Below, in pieces: positions 1-6,401 of a stretch of 10,197 nucleotides of DNA. The translations under genes were made by a program, and so were the position numbers. Within the stretch, counting starts at the first letter, position 1; each line of letters starts with the position of its first letter. Below the pieces are notes generated by a model. It saw only the letters and a program-made list of their open reading frames with translations. It was not told the DNA's origin and ran no database searches. Origin of the DNA: Candidatus Hydrogenedentota bacterium (GTDB lineage Bacteria; Hydrogenedentota; Hydrogenedentia; Hydrogenedentales; SLHB01); the NCBI GenBank assembly GCA_023384315.1, contig JAHDWY010000100.1:1-10197 (forward strand), given 5' to 3'.

Positions 1-1311
1 AGCGCATTCGACACACAGCCATTTACGGTGCAAGTGACGGGCACGGCCAACGGCGACGACGCGGTGCTGACGCTGAGCGCCGGGAATCAATTCGACAACA
101 ATCCCAATCTGTGGCTGCGTTTGGCGGGTAGCCGCTTGGTGGCGATGTACGCGGAGCGGAATCCCAACCTCACGCTGGACCGCTCCGGGCATCTCGTGTT
201 TCACCGGGTAGGCACCACGGACATCGACCAAACCTGGGCGGCCGCCTTCAGCGATGACTTCGGCGCGGGCGGTGCCTTCGCCGCGCGAGACCGCACCGCC
301 AGCATGACCCTTGCCGCCGCGGGAGATGGCGCGCTGAGCGGGCTCGGCGCGTATGTGGAGCAGCGGCCCGGGGACGTGGTGCAGGTATTGGATTTCGACG
401 TGATTCAGGGATACCTCAGCGGCACGCAGACAGAACTGCGATTCGGCAACTTCAATCCGGCATCCGGCGAAGCGGACTGGTTCGGCTACCATAGCGGCAG
501 CGTCATCGTGGCGGCGTACGGACAGTTCAACAACTCCAACCAACTGGTCCGATTCGGCCACGCCACCTGGTACGACGCCGGGGATCCGGACCCGTCGGAT
601 TTCGAGCGGCAATGGGTCACTTCGTTCAGCGACGCGCGCGGCGCGAGCAACTTCGTCGCGGACTATTTGATGGTGATGTCCGGGGTGTCGGTAAGCGGCA
701 ACGCCGTGACCGGCACGGTCCGCGTGCTGGACGAATCCGAGCCGTCCCCGGCATTTGCAAGCTATACCATCGAGAACGGGACTATCGTCGGCAACGAGCT
801 GGTCATGGACGCCGTTCGTTCGGGCCGGCGGTTCTCGTGGAACCTGCGCCTGGCAGGCCCGGTCCTCGTGGGTTCTTACCAGCAGTTCAACAGCAACGAT
901 CAGTTTGTCAGCAGCGGGGTCGCGGAATGGCGGTTCGGCCCGACGAGCAGCCTGGGCGGCACCTACGCGGCGTCCTACTTCGACGGTTCCACGACCAGCG
1001 GTTCGGAGAACCGCGCGAGCCAGCTTGCGATCATCACGATTGGCAACGTGGCCAACGACGGCACCTTTACGGGCACCGGGTCGGTACGCCTCGCCGGCGA
1101 ACAGAACCGGCGGCAGTTCGCCATCACCGGTATCGCCGGCAGCGACAACCGCATCGAGATCGCCTGGAGCGGCGCGGACCTTTTCGGCGATACCGTGTGG
1201 AATCTCCGCAAGGCAGGGACGTACCTGTTCGGGACGTATACGAATTTCGCATCGAACAATCAGACCGTTGAGTTTCAAGGCAGCGCCACGTTCCTGCGCG
1301 GCAGCTCGTAA
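1..1311 (+). CDS. Secreted/surface repeat protein, 3' part (5' end outside window)
   Basis: The frame is open from base 1 and ends at TAA 1309-1311. A GTG at 28 is in frame, but the codons before it are also open, so the true start lies upstream. About 436 residues are visible. They are rich in Gly, Ala, Ser, Asn and aromatic residues with alternating beta-strand patterns, and have no Cys and no membrane helix, as in an exported beta-sandwich or beta-helix protein. The chain is built of degenerate repeats. Counting from base 28, Trp/Tyr-led segments recur at WAAAFSD (70), WVTSFSD (196) and YAASYFD (313). A second block recurs at LWLRLAGSRLVAMY, VIVAAYGQFNNSNQ, WNLRLAGPVLVGSYQQFNSN and WNLRKAGTYLFGTYTNFASN. 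I do not recognise the family. A surface, adhesion or extracellular-binding role is inference only. No signal peptide can be seen because the N-terminus is missing. Confidence 0.8.
   Translation, partial: SAFDTQPFTVQVTGTANGDDAVLTLSAGNQFDNNPNLWLRLAGSRLVAMYAERNPNLTLDRSGHLVFHRVGTTDIDQTWAAAFSDDFGAGGAFAARDRTASMTLAAAGDGALSGLGAYVEQRPGDVVQVLDFDVIQGYLSGTQTELRFGNFNPASGEADWFGYHSGSVIVAAYGQFNNSNQLVRFGHATWYDAGDPDPSDFERQWVTSFSDARGASNFVADYLMVMSGVSVSGNAVTGTVRVLDESEPSPAFASYTIENGTIVGNELVMDAVRSGRRFSWNLRLAGPVLVGSYQQFNSNDQFVSSGVAEWRFGPTSSLGGTYAASYFDGSTTSGSENRASQLAIITIGNVANDGTFTGTGSVRLAGEQNRRQFAITGIAGSDNRIEIAWSGADLFGDTVWNLRKAGTYLFGTYTNFASNNQTVEFQGSATFLRGSS
234..1302 (+). repeat. Three degenerate protein-level repeats of about 115-126 residues
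   Basis: Within the first protein, units begin at the Trp/Tyr-led motifs near residues 70, 196 and 313 (counted from base 28). Each ends in an Asn-rich strand pair of the form LAG-x-L/V-G-x-Y-x-x-F-x-S-N-x-Q, followed by a Phe/Gly/Ala/Trp strand. A fourth copy of the Asn-rich ending at residues 28-60 implies another unit extending out of the window. The copies are clearly diverged at the DNA level, so this is old duplication and not a recent tandem expansion. Boundaries are approximate. Confidence 0.6.
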
Positions 1312-1319
1312 GGATTCTG

Positions 1320-1364
1320 TCTATCGGACCGATCCGACTGATCAATCTGATCGGTCTGACTGCT
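1320..1364. repeat. Imperfect 9-base tandem array with 11-bp hairpin
   Basis: Five consecutive 9-mers can be read: tctatcgga, ccgatccga, ctgatcaat, ctgatcggt and ctgactgct. Most share a (c)tgatc/cgatc core. The array also contains an inverted repeat. TCGGACCGATC at 1324-1334 pairs with GATCGGTCTGA at 1349-1359, giving 11 bp with one G-U across a 14-base loop. No T-run follows, so it is not a standard intrinsic terminator, although it sits 12 bases after the stop of the repeat protein and could protect the 3' end of that mRNA. I recall similar GATCGGTC/GACTGATC-type intergenic repeats in planctomycete-like genomes, but this is memory, not a search. Confidence 0.55.
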
Positions 1365-1435
1365 CCGGCGATGGTGCCGCGAAGCCTGTATCCTGGAGAT
1401 AAATCCAGCCACTGCTCCAAAAAGGAAGTGCCCGA

Positions 1436-2263
1436 TTGTTCGATGATTTCATTCTCCCTGGCACACCGCCGGTTTTGTTTTGGACGTTCGTCGCTATAGC
1501 GATCCTGATTCAAGGCATCAGCAAATCGGGGTTCGCGGGTGGCGCGGGGGTGTTGTCGCTGCCACTCATGATGCTGGTGATGCCGGTGCAGAAAGTGGCG
1601 GCCATGCTGCTGCCGCTCCTGATCCTCTGCGACATGAACGCCATCTACCACCACCGGAAGAACAAGGACTGGCGCGTCATACGATCCATCTACATCCCCT
1701 GCATTGCCGGGATTCTGCTGGGCGCCGCCGTGTGGTGGCACATCGGGCAGGGCGACGTGCAGTCCTATGCGCCAAACCTCAAGAAGTTTGTCGGGGCCAT
1801 CGCAATCGTGTTTGTCCTGTACATCGTCCTTCGCGAAGCCGCCATGGAGTGGGTCAGCCGGTACCGGCCCGGTCCCAAGGCCGCCATCGCCGCTGGAATC
1901 TCCGCCGGGTTTTGCTCCACGATTGCCCATGCGGCGGGGCCTATCGTTGGGCTTTACATTTTCGCCCATGGACTGGGAAAATCGCTTTTCGTGGGAACGG
2001 TGGCTTGGACGTTCACACTGATCAACTTGACGAAGCTGCCCTTCTATTTTGCGGTGGGTCTGATCCAAACCGATGTGCTCGCGTTGGATCTGGTACTAGT
2101 GCCGCTGATTCCCATCGGATCTTATTTGGGGAAATGGATGCACCATCGAGTCTCAGAGACGCTCTTCAACCGGACGATTGCCGTGTTGACGGTGCTGGCG
2201 GCGCTCCAATTGCTGTTCAATCTCGACGTGATTGGGGTGGTTCTCCAAACGATAACCCCGTAG
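1436..2263 (+). CDS. TauE/SafE family (DUF81) membrane permease
   Basis: The 275-residue product is an integral membrane protein of the TauE/SafE family. Members export sulfite or sulfoacetate, or move other organic anions across the cytoplasmic membrane; the substrate here cannot be read from sequence. The duplicated family signature is visible: GISKSGFAGGAGVLSLPLM at about 27-45 and GISAGFCSTIAHAAGPIVG at about 154-172. Each is followed by hydrophobic helices, giving about seven or eight membrane spans, and length is normal for the family. The start is TTG at 1436, chosen because AGGAAG (1423-1428) lies 7 bases upstream and the nearby ATG at 1443 is out of frame. It lies between the repeat protein and the DUF4382 gene, both on the same strand, with no sulfur-metabolism gene in view to suggest a substrate. 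No convincing promoter is seen in the 124 bases upstream. Confidence 0.85.
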   Translation: MFDDFILPGTPPVLFWTFVAIAILIQGISKSGFAGGAGVLSLPLMMLVMPVQKVAAMLLPLLILCDMNAIYHHRKNKDWRVIRSIYIPCIAGILLGAAVWWHIGQGDVQSYAPNLKKFVGAIAIVFVLYIVLREAAMEWVSRYRPGPKAAIAAGISAGFCSTIAHAAGPIVGLYIFAHGLGKSLFVGTVAWTFTLINLTKLPFYFAVGLIQTDVLALDLVLVPLIPIGSYLGKWMHHRVSETLFNRTIAVLTVLAALQLLFNLDVIGVVLQTITP

Positions 2264-2301
2264 CGGTCAGTGGCGAATGTGGACAATACAGGTCAATTCT
2301 A

Positions 2302-2313
2302 TAATGCGCATTA
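2302..2313. promoter_or_regulatory. 12-bp perfect palindrome overlapping a TATAAT box
   Basis: TAATGCGCATTA is a perfect palindrome. It overlaps TATAAT at 2300-2305, which has TGGACA at 2280-2285 as a possible -35 element, although the 14-base spacing is short. A dimeric repressor bound here would cover the -10 element. That is inference; a single palindrome of this size can occur by chance. Confidence 0.3.
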
Positions 2314-2348
2314 ATCTCGAATTAATATATTTTCATAGCTATCGCGAC

Positions 2349-2378
2349 TAGCCAGCCACCGGATTTACGGGGTATAAT
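2349..2378 (+). promoter_or_regulatory. Putative sigma-70-type promoter for the DUF4382 gene
   Basis: A perfect TATAAT lies at 2373-2378, about 79 bases before the ATG at 2457. The best -35 match is TAGCCA at 2349-2354 (4 of 6 to TTGACA, 18-base spacer). The -35 is weak, so the call rests mainly on the -10, its AT-rich setting and the distance to the start codon. Confidence 0.45.
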
Positions 2379-2386
2379 CTCTTCGT

Positions 2387-2407
2387 TAGCGAGACCGGGG
2401 ATCGCTA
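2387..2407 (+). promoter_or_regulatory. Stem-loop at the start of the predicted leader RNA
   Basis: TAGCGA (2387-2392) pairs perfectly with TCGCTA (2402-2407) across a 9-base loop. It falls just after the transcription start expected from the TATAAT at 2373-2378, so it would sit at the 5' end of a leader of about 70 bases. It could stabilise the mRNA; it does not cover the Shine-Dalgarno at 2443-2449. Six base pairs is marginal. Confidence 0.3.
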
Positions 2408-2456
2408 TCTCTGTTGGATTGGGTAAACACATCTGGGGGACGAAGGAGGCAAATCC

Positions 2457-3353
2457 ATGCTCGGGCTCCAATCACGGTTCAAAATTCTATCGCTGACGCT
2501 AATCTGTTTTGTAGCGCTTATCGTCGCGGTCGGTACGGGGTGCCCCAGGACCGTTCCGACGGGTAAGGCCAAGGTGACGACCGCTTTCACGGCGGACTCA
2601 GGATCGTTCAAGAACGCCCTGCTGAAGTCGTTGAGTACGGAAAAAGCAGTGGTTGCCATCGACGATGTTTACAGCTTAACGGTGACCATCGATGAAATCG
2701 CTCTGGACCTCGAAGATGATGACGGAGAGGAAGAGGGGGATGACGACAAGGCCAACAAGGCGAAAGTCGTCGTATTCACCGGTCCGCTCGATGTGAACCT
2801 TCTGGACTTGACGGCGGTCTCGGAGGCGCTGTCGACGGCAGAGGTTCCCGCCGGGACCTACACGAAGATTCGGCTGGCGATCAGCAATCCGCGCTTGGCG
2901 TTGAATTCAGATCCCAACACCGAAATCACGAACATTAAACTCACGGCGAACGGGCATCTGTTCATCAATCAAACGTTTACATTGCAGGACGGCGAGCAGA
3001 CCCTTCTCCTGCTCGACTTTGGCGGAATCCATCTTGTGTTGAACGGAAACGGCCGATATGTGCTGACGCCGCAGTTACAGGCCGATCTGACGCAAATGTC
3101 CGCCGATGTAATGGCCAGTGGCGAAATCGCCAATCTGGACATGGACGCGGACGTCTTCACATTGCTGTTGATGGACGGCGAACTGGAAGTCGATTACAGC
3201 GGAGCCGCGATCTTCCTGGAAACGGATACCGACACGGCGACGGGCACCGAAGCCGATCTTGCGGACGGCCTCATGGTCGAAGTGACGGGGCTGTTGCAGG
3301 TGGACGGTTCCGTCGTGGCGAGTTCGGTCCGGATACTGCCGGCCGCTCCGTAA
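2457..3353 (+). CDS. DUF4382-type envelope (lipo)protein with DUF5666-like C-terminus
   Basis: The 298-residue protein has an N-terminal hydrophobic segment (about 9-28) ending in VGTGC, with Cys29 a possible lipid-attachment site. The box is not ideal because Gly is at -3 where Leu/Val/Ile is usual. Residues about 65-205 resemble DUF4382: a strand pattern around VYSLTVTIDEIALDL, a GPLDVNLLDL segment, then PAGTYTKIRLAISNP. Residues about 221-293 resemble DUF5666, with the pattern GEIANLDMDADVFTLLL, then LADGLMVEVTGLLQVDGS and a final A-S-S-V-R-I strand. Both families are envelope domains of unknown function. A very acidic stretch lies at residues 84-97 (Asp/Glu in about 11 of 14 positions), possibly a cation-binding loop or linker. 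The ATG at 2457 has AAGGAGG (2443-2449) 7 bases upstream, a strong site. The gene has its own probable promoter and a terminator at 3381, so it is likely monocistronic. Confidence 0.75.
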   Translation: MLGLQSRFKILSLTLICFVALIVAVGTGCPRTVPTGKAKVTTAFTADSGSFKNALLKSLSTEKAVVAIDDVYSLTVTIDEIALDLEDDDGEEEGDDDKANKAKVVVFTGPLDVNLLDLTAVSEALSTAEVPAGTYTKIRLAISNPRLALNSDPNTEITNIKLTANGHLFINQTFTLQDGEQTLLLLDFGGIHLVLNGNGRYVLTPQLQADLTQMSADVMASGEIANLDMDADVFTLLLMDGELEVDYSGAAIFLETDTDTATGTEADLADGLMVEVTGLLQVDGSVVASSVRILPAAP

Positions 3354-3380
3354 TACGATCCACAATCCCGACTCCTTTTG

Positions 3381-3420
3381 CGGGGAGTAGCCATTGCGGC
3401 TGCTCCCCGATTTTCATTTT
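3381..3420 (+). terminator. Intrinsic terminator after the DUF4382 gene
   Basis: CGGGGAGTAGCC (3381-3392) pairs with GGCTGCTCCCCG (3398-3409): 12 bp with one T-G pair and an ATTGC loop. ATTTTCATTTT follows. It begins 28 bases after the stop at 3353 and separates this gene from the three-gene block downstream. Confidence 0.9.
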
Positions 3421-3459
3421 CCGCGACCAGGAGGCGACACGTTCACTTGTATTGCTACG

Positions 3460-3488
3460 TTGACGGCGGATCAGAGAGTTGCCATCAT
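3460..3488 (+). promoter_or_regulatory. Candidate promoter for the three-gene carbohydrate block
   Basis: TTGACG (3460-3465, 5 of 6 to consensus) is followed after 17 bases by CATCAT (3483-3488, 4 of 6). It lies between the terminator at 3381-3420 and the ATG at 3524 and would give a leader of about 30 bases. The -10 is weak. Because a strong terminator lies upstream, some promoter is expected in this gap. Confidence 0.4.
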
Positions 3489-3523
3489 ATTCGGCGTACG
3501 CCAATCAGTAACAGGGACCAGTC

Positions 3524-5299
3524 ATGACCGCAATACTCATCCTGTCGGCAGCATTCTTCGCAGCGCCGTCCGAGATCGTCTGTTTCGATATGCAGCAGTG
3601 TCTGGCGGAACTGCCGGACGATTCGGTGCTACGGTACGACGCAGTGAAACTGGTCGCGTCGCTGCAAGGAATCGTCAACCGCGACGAACCGCGACTCGTC
3701 ATCCGCTTTTTGAACGGGCCAGGTCCCGAGGGCGCGATCAGTATCGACGACTATTGGCTCGCGCACATGCAGAAGGATTGGTTGAACGACGTTCCTGTTC
3801 GGCGCATGGCGTCGCTCGACGACCTTCTCGCCCACTTCACAGCCGAGGTGCGCGGGGTCGTCGTGTGGGATCCCGAGGTTGTCGCGACGGCCAATGCGGC
3901 GGCGACGATTTGCGGCGTGGAAGGTTGGTTGCCGGTCCGCGCGGACTCGGCCTTGTACGCGCGCATTGTGGATGGCGGCCCGCATTTGCCGGTGAAGCTG
4001 TCGCTCGTCGACAAGTTCGATGGGGCGCGAAGCGGGAGCCCCAAGTGCGACGCCTATCTTTGGGCCAAGGAGGAGTATCTGGACAAGGGCCGCTGCAATC
4101 CCGAGTTGATGGCCTACTACATCGACGCCTATTCGCAGCAACCGGACAAGCCGGGATTTCATTACCACGATCTGCACAACGCAACGCTCGCGAACCACGA
4201 CTACTACATCGCAAACCGTGCGTTCTTTTTCGATCTGGGCCCCTGGGCCGACGAAGTCCCGGTCGACGACCCCGGTCAACCGATGGGAACCGACCACGAC
4301 ACGCTGATTGCACTGCTTCGTTCTCAGTACGAGCAGAATCAGGGAAAGGCTTTCACGACGGTCGGCGGTTTCGTGCCGTGGAACCTGAAGTACACGAACC
4401 ACGGCCCCGCCGGGGGCACGCATGAACCGGTGCCTACCGAATGGGAGTACGCGGCCATTCTCTCGGCGCACAACGCAATCATGGACGCGGACGCGTTGGG
4501 TCTGTCGTGCATGACGAATGCATCGACCTACATGCACTATCCGTTGAAGCCGCGCTACGAGCAGAACCCCCGCCCGGAGCCGCAGCCGCTGAAAGACAAA
4601 ACCTACGTGCTCGTGTACATGGGCGACTACGACTCCGCGGCATGGCTGTCGACGCATATTCCGTCCGTGTGGGACGATCCCGTGCGCGGGGAGTTCCCCA
4701 TCGCGTGGGCCTTCAATCCGAATCTCGCCGCGCGCGCGCCCTACGTCTTCGACTATATCTACGCGACGAAATCGGGAAACGACTGGTTCATCGCGGGCGA
4801 TTCGGGCGCGGGATACCTCAACCCCAATCTCCTCACCGGCGACCGGCTCGGAAGCGGGTTGCCGGACGCGCTCGATCTGTGGGTGAAGCACAACCGCGCG
4901 TGGTACCAGCGGTTCGAATACTCCATTACCGGATTCGTCATTAACGGCTTCCACGGCGACATGCCGCTACGCGTCCAAGAAGCCTACGCGCACTTCTCAC
5001 CCGACGGGGTAGGTATGCAATTGGGGTTCGAGAAGCCCCTCGTGAACGGGACGCCCTTCGTCCGCCACGTGAGCGACATTTACCCCAAACGCGACAACCT
5101 CGCGGCGACGGCGGCCGAGATGGCGCGGTTCGCGAAACCGGAGAAACCGCAGTTCCTCATCTACCGCATGATCCTGCAACGTCCGGAAACGCTGAAGGGC
5201 GTATACGATCACCTTCGCCGCGACTTCCCGGCCGAAAACTGGGAGATCTGCGACCCGTACACGTTCTTCGACCTGTACGAGCGCTTCCTCCAAAACTGA
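3524..5299 (+). CDS. GxGYxYP-family putative glycoside hydrolase
   Basis: The 591-residue protein matches the GxGYxYP family, proposed to be secreted glycosidases but without, to my knowledge, an established substrate. Visible marks are the N-terminal segment RYDAVKLVASLQGIVNRDEP (38-57), as in the family's N-terminal domain; the barrel-like strands YVLVYMGDYDSAAWL (361-375) and FPIAWAFNPNLA; and the signature region AGDSGAGYLNP at 424-434. In that signature the usual second Tyr is Asn (GAGYLNP). The C-terminus (540-591) ends in an alpha/beta unit with FLIYRMILQRP and a D-P-Y-T-F-F-D-L-Y motif. The first ~14 residues (MTAILILSAAFFAA) form a short hydrophobic export signal without a basic n-region. 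The ATG at 3524 is the first possible start, since an in-frame TAA lies at 3509; AGGGA (3513-3517) is 6 bases upstream. It heads a probable operon with the two following genes (88 bases to the next start). Confidence 0.85.
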   Translation: MTAILILSAAFFAAPSEIVCFDMQQCLAELPDDSVLRYDAVKLVASLQGIVNRDEPRLVIRFLNGPGPEGAISIDDYWLAHMQKDWLNDVPVRRMASLDDLLAHFTAEVRGVVVWDPEVVATANAAATICGVEGWLPVRADSALYARIVDGGPHLPVKLSLVDKFDGARSGSPKCDAYLWAKEEYLDKGRCNPELMAYYIDAYSQQPDKPGFHYHDLHNATLANHDYYIANRAFFFDLGPWADEVPVDDPGQPMGTDHDTLIALLRSQYEQNQGKAFTTVGGFVPWNLKYTNHGPAGGTHEPVPTEWEYAAILSAHNAIMDADALGLSCMTNASTYMHYPLKPRYEQNPRPEPQPLKDKTYVLVYMGDYDSAAWLSTHIPSVWDDPVRGEFPIAWAFNPNLAARAPYVFDYIYATKSGNDWFIAGDSGAGYLNPNLLTGDRLGSGLPDALDLWVKHNRAWYQRFEYSITGFVINGFHGDMPLRVQEAYAHFSPDGVGMQLGFEKPLVNGTPFVRHVSDIYPKRDNLAATAAEMARFAKPEKPQFLIYRMILQRPETLKGVYDHLRRDFPAENWEICDPYTFFDLYERFLQN

Positions 5300-5301
5300 G
5301 T

Positions 5302-5313
5302 GACCGTACGGTC
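5302..5313. promoter_or_regulatory. 12-bp perfect palindrome between GxGYxYP and DUF6263 genes
   Basis: GACCGTACGGTC is perfectly self-complementary and begins 3 bases after the stop at 5299. With no loop it would act as a DNA site and not as an RNA hairpin, unless it opens to a short 4-bp stem. It could be an operator or a chance sequence in GC-rich DNA. The rest of the 88-base gap holds only a weak TGC-TAAGCT -10-like element (TAAGCT 5335-5340) without a -35. Confidence 0.25.
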
Positions 5314-5387
5314 GCGGGGACTTCCGTTTTGTGCTAAGCTTTCGTGCTCGCTGGTTCCGGGATTTCTTCAACTGTCAGGAGTGTGCC

Positions 5388-6329
5388 ATGCCGTTATTCC
5401 CCCGTTCTTTCGTGCTTGCCGTCCTTGCTTTCCTGTTCGTCGGGATTCTCCACGCACAGGAGAAGTACACGCTTCGGTTAAACCTCGAACCGGGCCAGGA
5501 ATTCCAACAGCGAATGGCGATGACTCAGACCATCGATCAGGTGATGAACGGCATTACGATTACGATGAACCAGGACATGACCCTCGACTACGCGTACAAG
5601 GTTACGGATCGGGACGCTGAAGACGTGGCCACCGTCGAATGCACGTACCAACGTATCGCATCCAAGGTGAGCACGCAGGGGATGGCGGTGTCGTACGATT
5701 CCGCGAATTCAGACGCGCCAGTTTCCGCGGAATTCCGGCCCATGGCCGCCATGGTGGGCAAATCGTTCACCATGCGGATCAATCCACTGGGAACGGTCGA
5801 ATCCATCGAAGGCTTATCGGAAATCCTGGACGCAGTCGTGGCGGAAATGTCGATGGAAGGCCCCGCGCGCGAGCAGGTCATCGCGAATATGAAGGAACAA
5901 TTCGGCGAAGAGGCCATGAAGGACTTGATCGAACAGGCAATGGCCATTTACCCGTCCGAACCGGTCGCGGTTGGTGACACGTGGAAGAAGACGCTGGACA
6001 TTCGCCAAGTGGTTCCAATGCAGTTGGACAACACATGGGTCTTGAAGGAAGTCAACGACGACACGGCAACGCTCGAAGTCACCTCACTCATTGGCCCCCC
6101 GGGAGACGACACGAAGGTCGACATGATGGGAATGGAACTTGATGTGCGGCTCGAAGGCGCGCAAAGCGGCACCTCTACCATCGATCGAAAGACCGGGTGG
6201 GTCGTTTCGAGTACCGTGAATCAGAATGTCGACGGCGAGATGGTCTTCCCGGCTGAAGCGGGGGCGCCGGCAGGCATGACGATTCCTATTGGGATTCGCA
6301 GCACGGTCGAATTGGGACCGGTGGAATAA
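5388..6329 (+). CDS. DUF6263-like exported protein of unknown function
   Basis: The 313-residue protein has a clear Sec signal peptide: basic Arg6, hydrophobic core VLAVLAFLFVGI, and probable cleavage at LHA-QEK after residue 23. The mature part is beta-rich and resembles DUF6263. The family features I see are YTLRLNLEPGQEFQQR near the N-terminus, a VTDRDAEDVATVECTYQRI strand, the VSYDSANSD element (101-109), MVGKSFTMRINPLGTVESIEG (122-142), the FP-like VAVGDTWKK motif (193-201) before the second half, and a final TSTIDRKTGWVVSST strand. No catalytic motif is apparent; a periplasmic ligand-binding or scaffold role is possible but unproved. I chose ATG 5388 because AGGAG (5377-5381) lies 6 bases upstream and the signal peptide begins there; an in-frame start at 5331 would add 19 residues that spoil the signal. 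It sits between two putative carbohydrate-active genes in one probable transcript. Confidence 0.8.
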   Translation: MPLFPRSFVLAVLAFLFVGILHAQEKYTLRLNLEPGQEFQQRMAMTQTIDQVMNGITITMNQDMTLDYAYKVTDRDAEDVATVECTYQRIASKVSTQGMAVSYDSANSDAPVSAEFRPMAAMVGKSFTMRINPLGTVESIEGLSEILDAVVAEMSMEGPAREQVIANMKEQFGEEAMKDLIEQAMAIYPSEPVAVGDTWKKTLDIRQVVPMQLDNTWVLKEVNDDTATLEVTSLIGPPGDDTKVDMMGMELDVRLEGAQSGTSTIDRKTGWVVSSTVNQNVDGEMVFPAEAGAPAGMTIPIGIRSTVELGPVE

Positions 6330-6401
6330 TCTTCGGGTCTCTGCGCCACCGACGAAATCAGTCGTCTGCCACCCCCGCCCCGTTGGAAAGGAAGACGTAC
6401 C

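Larger units (their letters stand above)
2264..2456. other. AT-rich intergenic regulatory region before the DUF4382 gene
   Basis: This 193-base gap is clearly richer in A/T than the genes around it, most of all at 2295-2340. It contains two TATAAT hexamers (2300-2305 and 2373-2378), a 12-bp perfect palindrome (2302-2313), an ATTAAT-ctcga-ATTAAT inverted repeat (2310-2326) and a leader stem-loop (2387-2407). No terminator for the upstream permease gene is obvious. The layout fits a regulated promoter region for the gene starting at 2457. Confidence 0.5.

Noticed and set aside
1393..1408. CTGGA-gataaa-TCCAG hairpin before the permease gene
   Set aside because: Only 5 bp with no T-run and no relation to the ribosome site; likely chance.
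1124..2068. 314-codon minus-strand frame across the permease gene
   Set aside because: It spans two plus-strand genes and their gap. The translation is hydrophilic and motif-free, while the plus strand encodes a clear TauE/SafE protein.
3394..4425. 343-codon plus-strand frame overlapping the terminator and the GxGYxYP gene
   Set aside because: It starts inside the terminator stem, its translation is Arg/Gly-rich, and it overlaps a well-supported gene in another frame.
3629..4954. 441-codon minus-strand frame antisense to the GxGYxYP gene
   Set aside because: Val/Arg-rich low-information translation with no recognisable domain; explained by codon bias of the plus-strand gene.
5331..5387. Upstream in-frame start for the DUF6263-like gene
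   Set aside because: It adds 19 residues before the signal peptide and has no Shine-Dalgarno; ATG 5388 has AGGAG at 6 bases.
6351..6366. GACGA-aatcag-TCGTC hairpin between the DUF6263-like and 840-residue genes
   Set aside because: A 5-bp stem without a T-run is too weak for a terminator and does not argue against co-transcription.
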